Of a stretch of DNA of 64,000 nt, positions 60,709 through 64,000 are shown piece after piece. The stretch is from contig CP073016.1 of assembly GCA_025370075.1 (NCBI GenBank), positions 1,736,001 through 1,800,000 of the forward strand. Reading direction: 5' to 3'. Below the pieces are notes generated by a model. The model worked only from the letters and a program-made list of their open reading frames with translations, was not told the origin of the DNA and made no database searches. Source of the stretch: Chryseotalea sp. WA131a. GTDB lineage: Bacteria > Bacteroidota > Bacteroidia > Cytophagales > Cyclobacteriaceae. Position numbers and translations under genes: made by a program. Within the stretch, counting starts at the first letter, position 1. Every line of letters begins with the position of its first letter.

Positions 60709-62844
60709 CTATTGGTTTTCCGCCATTTTCTCGCCCTTTATATCGATGCCCAAACGTTGCAGGTAGGCAATCAAAGCCACAATTTCTGCTTCGGGTTGTG
60801 TTTCATAGCCCTCGGTTTTCAAGCTTGCCGCAATTTTCAGAGCTTGTTTATCCAACTCTTCGTTGGCAACTTCTTCGTATCCATCCGCATAGGGCACTCC
60901 AACGGTGCGCAGGGCTTTTATTTTTCCAGCCGTTAGGGACTTGTCAATCAATTGCTCATACAGCCATGGGTATGCTGGCATGATGGATCCAGTGCTTACT
61001 TCTTGTGGAGTGAGCATGTGGCGATAGTGCCAACTATCGGCATACTTTCCACCAATTCGGTGTAAATCGGGCCCTGTGCGCTTAGATCCCCACAGGAAAG
61101 GATGGTCATACACATACTCACCCGATTTTGAATACTCGCCATTCTTCGGGTCGTAGCGCAGCACCTCGCTGCGGAACGGGCGAATGAGTTGTGAGTGACA
61201 GTTCACGCAGCCTTCGCGGATATAAATATCACGCCCATGAATTTCGAGGGGCGTATAGGGTTTCACTGAAGTGATGGTGGGCACATTTGATTTGATTAAA
61301 AACGTTGGCACTAATTCAATAATGCCGCCAATTAAAATCGCAATCAACGCAAGGGTAGTAAAGAGTACCGGTTTGTTTTCCAATGCATGGTGCCAGTAGC
61401 CATCGTTGTGAGCTACCTTTATCCGAGGTGCAACCATCACTTCTTCGTTGGGTACAAATTTGCCAGCAGCCGCGGTTTTCAAAAGGTTATATACCATAAT
61501 GAAGACGCCCACTAAGTAAAGCCCACCGCCCACTGCCCGCATCATGTACATCGGCAAAATTTTAGTGGTGGTTTCCAAAAAGTTTTGGTAAGTAAGAAAA
61601 CCATCTGGATTAAACTCTTTCCACATTAGGCTTTGTACCACACCGGAGACATACATGGGCAATGCGTAAATGACGATGCCCAAAGTGCCTAGCCAAAAGT
61701 GGGTGTTTGCCAATTGTACAGAATACAACTTGGTGTTCCACATTTTAGGAACCATCCAATACACAATCCCAAAAATCAGGAAGCCATTCCAACCCAAACC
61801 ACCCACGTGAACGTGTGCGATAACCCAATCGGTAAAGTGTGCAATGGCGTTTACGTTTTTCAAACTCAAGAGCGGGCCTTCCAGGGTTGCCATACCATAG
61901 GCAGTGACGGCCACTACCATAAATTTCAAAACAGGGTCTTCGCGTACACGGTCCCATGCACCACGCAGTGTTAATAATCCATTGAGCATACCGCCCCAGC
62001 TTGGCGCGATGAGCATGATGGAGAAAACGACACCCAGTGATTGAGCCCAGTCGGGCAAGGTGCTATATAATAAGTGGTGAGGGCCTGCCCAGATGTAAAT
62101 GAAAATCAATGACCAAAAGTGAATAATGGACAATCGATACGAATACACTGGGCGGTTGGCGGCTTTAGGCAAGAAGTAATACATGATGCCCAAGTAAGGA
62201 GTGGTTAAGAAAAATGCCACCGCATTGTGACCGTACCACCATTGCACCAAGGCATCTTGCACGCCTGCATACCACGAGTAGCTCTTAAAAAAAGTAACGG
62301 GCATTTCAAACGAGTTGACAATGTGCAACACTGCTACGGTGACAAACGTGGCGATGTAAAACCAAACCGCCACATACATGTGTTCTTCTCTGCGTTTGAT
62401 AATGGTTCCAATCATGTTCACGCCAAACATGACCCACACCAACGCAATGGCGATATCAATTGGCCATTCCAACTCAGCATATTCCTTTCCTGAGGAAATG
62501 CCCAAGGGCAGTGTGATGGCGGCCGCTAAAATGATCAACTGCCATCCCCAAAAATGCGCCCAACTTAACGTATCGCTAAAAAGGCGGGCCTTTAGCAATC
62601 GTTGCAGGCTGTAATACACCCCGGCAAACATGGCATTGCCCACAAAAGCAAAAATCACTGCATTGGTATGCAACGGCCGGATGCGCCCAAACGTGGTGTA
62701 CTGAAAATCAAAATTGAACGTAGGATAAAATAATTGAATCGCTATCAGCAACCCAACCGTCATCCCCACAATGCCGAAGATAACAGTGGCGATGATAAAC
62801 GCTTTAACAATCTTGTTGTCGTAGTGTATTTTTTCTAGTTCCAT
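60709..62844 (-). CDS. ccoNO: cbb3-type cytochrome c oxidase, fused CcoN and CcoO
   Basis: A 711-residue fusion. The first 490 residues are CcoN, with twelve or more helices: haem ligand region RPLHTNAVIFAF, CuB/haem region WWYGHNAVAFF, AGPHHLLY, and HVHVGGLGWNGF. The last 200 residues are CcoO: a membrane anchor (LIAILIGGIIELVPTF) followed by a haem c site CVNCHSQLIRPFRSE and the axial Met in GSIMPAYPWL. Fusion of the two subunits is known in Bacteroidota. It is the first gene of the oxidase operon. The promoter region is 62845 onwards. Confidence 0.95.
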   Translation of the reverse strand: MELEKIHYDNKIVKAFIIATVIFGIVGMTVGLLIAIQLFYPTFNFDFQYTTFGRIRPLHTNAVIFAFVGNAMFAGVYYSLQRLLKARLFSDTLSWAHFWGWQLIILAAAITLPLGISSGKEYAELEWPIDIAIALVWVMFGVNMIGTIIKRREEHMYVAVWFYIATFVTVAVLHIVNSFEMPVTFFKSYSWYAGVQDALVQWWYGHNAVAFFLTTPYLGIMYYFLPKAANRPVYSYRLSIIHFWSLIFIYIWAGPHHLLYSTLPDWAQSLGVVFSIMLIAPSWGGMLNGLLTLRGAWDRVREDPVLKFMVVAVTAYGMATLEGPLLSLKNVNAIAHFTDWVIAHVHVGGLGWNGFLIFGIVYWMVPKMWNTKLYSVQLANTHFWLGTLGIVIYALPMYVSGVVQSLMWKEFNPDGFLTYQNFLETTTKILPMYMMRAVGGGLYLVGVFIMVYNLLKTAAAGKFVPNEEVMVAPRIKVAHNDGYWHHALENKPVLFTTLALIAILIGGIIELVPTFLIKSNVPTITSVKPYTPLEIHGRDIYIREGCVNCHSQLIRPFRSEVLRYDPKNGEYSKSGEYVYDHPFLWGSKRTGPDLHRIGGKYADSWHYRHMLTPQEVSTGSIMPAYPWLYEQLIDKSLTAGKIKALRTVGVPYADGYEEVANEELDKQALKIAASLKTEGYETQPEAEIVALIAYLQRLGIDIKGEKMAENQ

Positions 62845-62924
62845 AGCACAGGTTTAGCTTTATTTTATGCCCTAAAAGTAGTCGGCCAAAAAAAAGTTGG
62901 GCATGATAGCTATTAGGCCATTAC

Positions 62925-62938
62925 ATGATTTTTGTCAG
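62925..62938. promoter_or_regulatory. FNR/CRP-like half-symmetric site upstream of ccoNO
   Basis: ATGATTTTTGTCAG matches TTGAT-N4-ATCAA at about seven of ten defined positions. It lies about 80-95 bp before the ccoNO ATG, so it could mediate oxygen control; this is only a motif by eye. Confidence 0.25.
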
Positions 62939-63105
62939 GAATTTTGAATAGGTGAGACAGTAAGCACCACCCTTGGCAATGGCGTAGCCTGCCTTCATCA
63001 CGAAAGATTGCTATGGAGATGATAAGTATAGAGAGCTTATATAAAGTCTAATAATTATTTTAGGATTCCATACGGGCTCATGTCTTAATCTGTTTTTTTT
63101 CCTTG

Positions 63106-63270
63106 ATGATTGAAAAATTTTTAGGGTTGAGTACAAATCTTTCACTCAGGGATATTCGGTCTCTTGTCTGGAGCATAACGGAAACCCACGTACAGGACAA
63201 ACTCACCAAAGAAATATTTACGTTCCGTTCGCCCACAAAAGATATGATGGAAAGCCCTCTTAGAAAATAG
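63106..63270 (+). CDS. Small open frame of unknown status (54 codons)
   Basis: ATG at 63106 opens a frame of 54 codons that ends in TAG at 63268-63270. The product starts MIEKFLGLSTNLSLRDIRSL and has no recognised motif. It lies in IS-disturbed DNA between ccoNO and an IS1380 remnant, so it could be a fragment of a lost gene or chance. Confidence 0.2.
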   Translation: MIEKFLGLSTNLSLRDIRSLVWSITETHVQDKLTKEIFTFRSPTKDMMESPLRK

Positions 63271-63346
63271 GTGAAAAAATGGAATCTGCTACCGCACTAA
63301 TTGTCAGAACTCAGGAGTGATTTTTATGTGTTCTAAAATCACCCTT

Positions 63347-63460
63347 ATGGTTAATCTTCCTATAGAATATTCGGATAAGCAAGTGACCCCTTTTGGTGGT
63401 ATGAGCTTAATGAAACGTTTTTTGGATCAAACCAATATCAGCAGTTTTTTTCAATTGAAG
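63347..63460 (+). pseudogene. IS1380-type transposase N-terminal remnant
   Basis: The start MVNLPIEYSDKQVTPFGGMSLMKRFLD is the typical N-terminus of IS1380-family transposases (a D-K-x-x-T-x-x-G-G pattern). It is truncated: the family similarity ends near residue 36 and the frame runs out into the next gene's 3' end. A hairpin lies just upstream at 63317-63342, which may belong to the element. Confidence 0.7.
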
Positions 63461-63519
63461 CAAACCGCATTCTTACTCCAAAATTTGCGTAACCCTCCTA
63501 AAATGACCGGCCATCCACC

Positions 63520-64000
63520 TCACCGACTTCCAATAATCGCTTTGGCAATCGACTCCAGATGCTCGTTAAATGAATTCAGCTGCGCTAGCATTTGACCGGA
63601 GGAATCTCTTTCGCTCAGCCCCCCGAATTTATTGTTCTTCACAAAGATTTCCTTGATTTGGTTCCACCGTTCCGTTTGCTGTTGAGTAAGGAAACCTGCA
63701 ATCTCTTTGAGGCGCAGCAAATTTGCCTCTGCATCGGATGTCAACGTTTGTGATTCACCTTCATAATGCGAAAGAATTAAAGTGTTCACTTCTTCCGGAA
63801 TCATCAGCGGCACCACTTTGCCAGCCATCTTGCTCATGTTTCTGTAGGACCCTTGTAATTTGAACGGAGGCTCGGTACGATAGGCATCTTTCATAGCCGC
63901 ACTCGCAATGTATTGCTGGTTCACCAGCATGACCACATCCCGAATCCGTATGATGCTACGCAGTACCGCCATAGCATCATCTACTTCCTGCTGGTTATAA
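63520..64000 (-). CDS. DNA-repair-type AAA ATPase, C-terminal part (continues beyond window)
   Basis: The frame is open to the window end, with YNQQEVDDAMAVLRSIIRIRDVV at the edge and its stop codon at 63520, so only the last 160 residues are seen. AYRTEPPFKLQGSYRNMSKMAGKVVP is a hallmark of the C-terminus of large (about 1600-residue) DNA-repair-annotated ATPases found in Bacteroidota. A helical tail follows. The N-terminal ATPase domains must lie to the right of the window. Confidence 0.75.
   Translation of the reverse strand, partial: YNQQEVDDAMAVLRSIIRIRDVVMLVNQQYIASAAMKDAYRTEPPFKLQGSYRNMSKMAGKVVPLMIPEEVNTLILSHYEGESQTLTSDAEANLLRLKEIAGFLTQQQTERWNQIKEIFVKNNKFGGLSERDSSGQMLAQLNSFNEHLESIAKAIIGSR

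Larger units (their letters stand above)
62845..63519. other. Gap between ccoNO and the DNA-repair-type ATPase
   Basis: This 675-bp gap contains an FNR-like site (62925-62938), a small open frame at 63106-63270 (54 codons, MIEKFLGLSTNLSL start, no recognised family), a hairpin GTGATTTT/AAAATCAC (63317-63324 and 63335-63342), and an IS1380-like transposase remnant that begins at 63347. Confidence 0.55.

Overview
The window looks like chromosomal DNA from a member of the Bacteroidota, most likely a Cytophagales-type bacterium. Evidence for this: candidate promoters of the form TAnnTTTG, no obvious Shine-Dalgarno sites, many short lipoprotein signals, a fused CcoN-CcoO oxidase, a DnaE with an N-terminal proofreading domain, split transketolase, a short AMP nucleosidase and many Bacteroidota-type outer-membrane barrels. 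Most of the sequence is ordinary core and accessory chromosome. I found no prophage, CRISPR array, rRNA operon or integrative element.

Region by region. 1-8.3 kb: the 3' part of gamma-glutamyltransferase, a lone transketolase N-terminal subunit, topoisomerase I, a SixA-like phosphatase, an unassigned conserved protein, a DEDDh exonuclease and the tRNA methylthiotransferase MtaB. 8.3-9.0 kb: an AT-rich gap with a perfect 12-bp hairpin. 9-21.6 kb: DnaE, thioredoxin, a YkgJ-type cysteine-cluster protein, PEP carboxylase, a DUF4136 lipoprotein, tRNA-Gln, then prs-rplY-pth, a GH16 glucanase and MsrA. 21.6-28 kb: a membrane coiled-coil protein and a czcC-czcB-DUF190-czcA metal-efflux operon. 28-35.7 kb: RidA, a cyclophilin, a PIN toxin-antitoxin pair, a YfcE phosphodiesterase, an apparently exported TldE/TldD-like pair, a basic lipoprotein and an MmcQ-like protein. 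36-37.1 kb: a decayed IS4-type insertion sequence with 14-bp terminal inverted repeats. 37.3-42.2 kb: a Tat-exported Gfo/Idh/MocA oxidoreductase, AMP nucleosidase, an HsdR_N-like protein, a TPR lipoprotein and alanine dehydrogenase. 42.5-48.2 kb: an ECF sigma, anti-sigma-like protein and barrel protein cluster, Vsr, a DUF1080 lipoprotein and AsnB. 48.2-55.9 kb: a barrel-GDPD-barrel operon, a phosphoesterase, a START-domain protein, HAD, nitronate monooxygenase, a ParE-type toxin-antitoxin pair and S1/P1 nuclease. 56-62.8 kb: a cbb3 oxidase operon (ccoNO, ccoQ, ccoP, ccoG, fixH, a SafE-like gene) with a universal stress protein. 62.8-64 kb: an IS1380-like remnant and the C-terminus of a large DNA-repair-type ATPase.

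The cbb3 cluster is the most coherent functional unit: oxidase subunits followed by assembly genes, tightly coupled by overlapping stop and start codons. The czc cluster is a complete three-part efflux system plus a PII-like small protein. The least-explained signal is a set of short dispersed repeats. They recur in intergenic gaps (6.9, 14.2, 28.5, 38.7-38.9, 46.2, 52.6 and 53.4 kb), form imperfect hairpins, and in one case appear to have been captured in frame inside asnB. Other structures worth attention are a run of abutting palindromes at 35.82-35.88 kb, a 7-bp tandem repeat directly upstream of a barrel gene at 43.87 kb, and the exported TldD/TldE-like pair. No clearly new multi-gene system is visible. 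All family names rest on reading motifs by eye.
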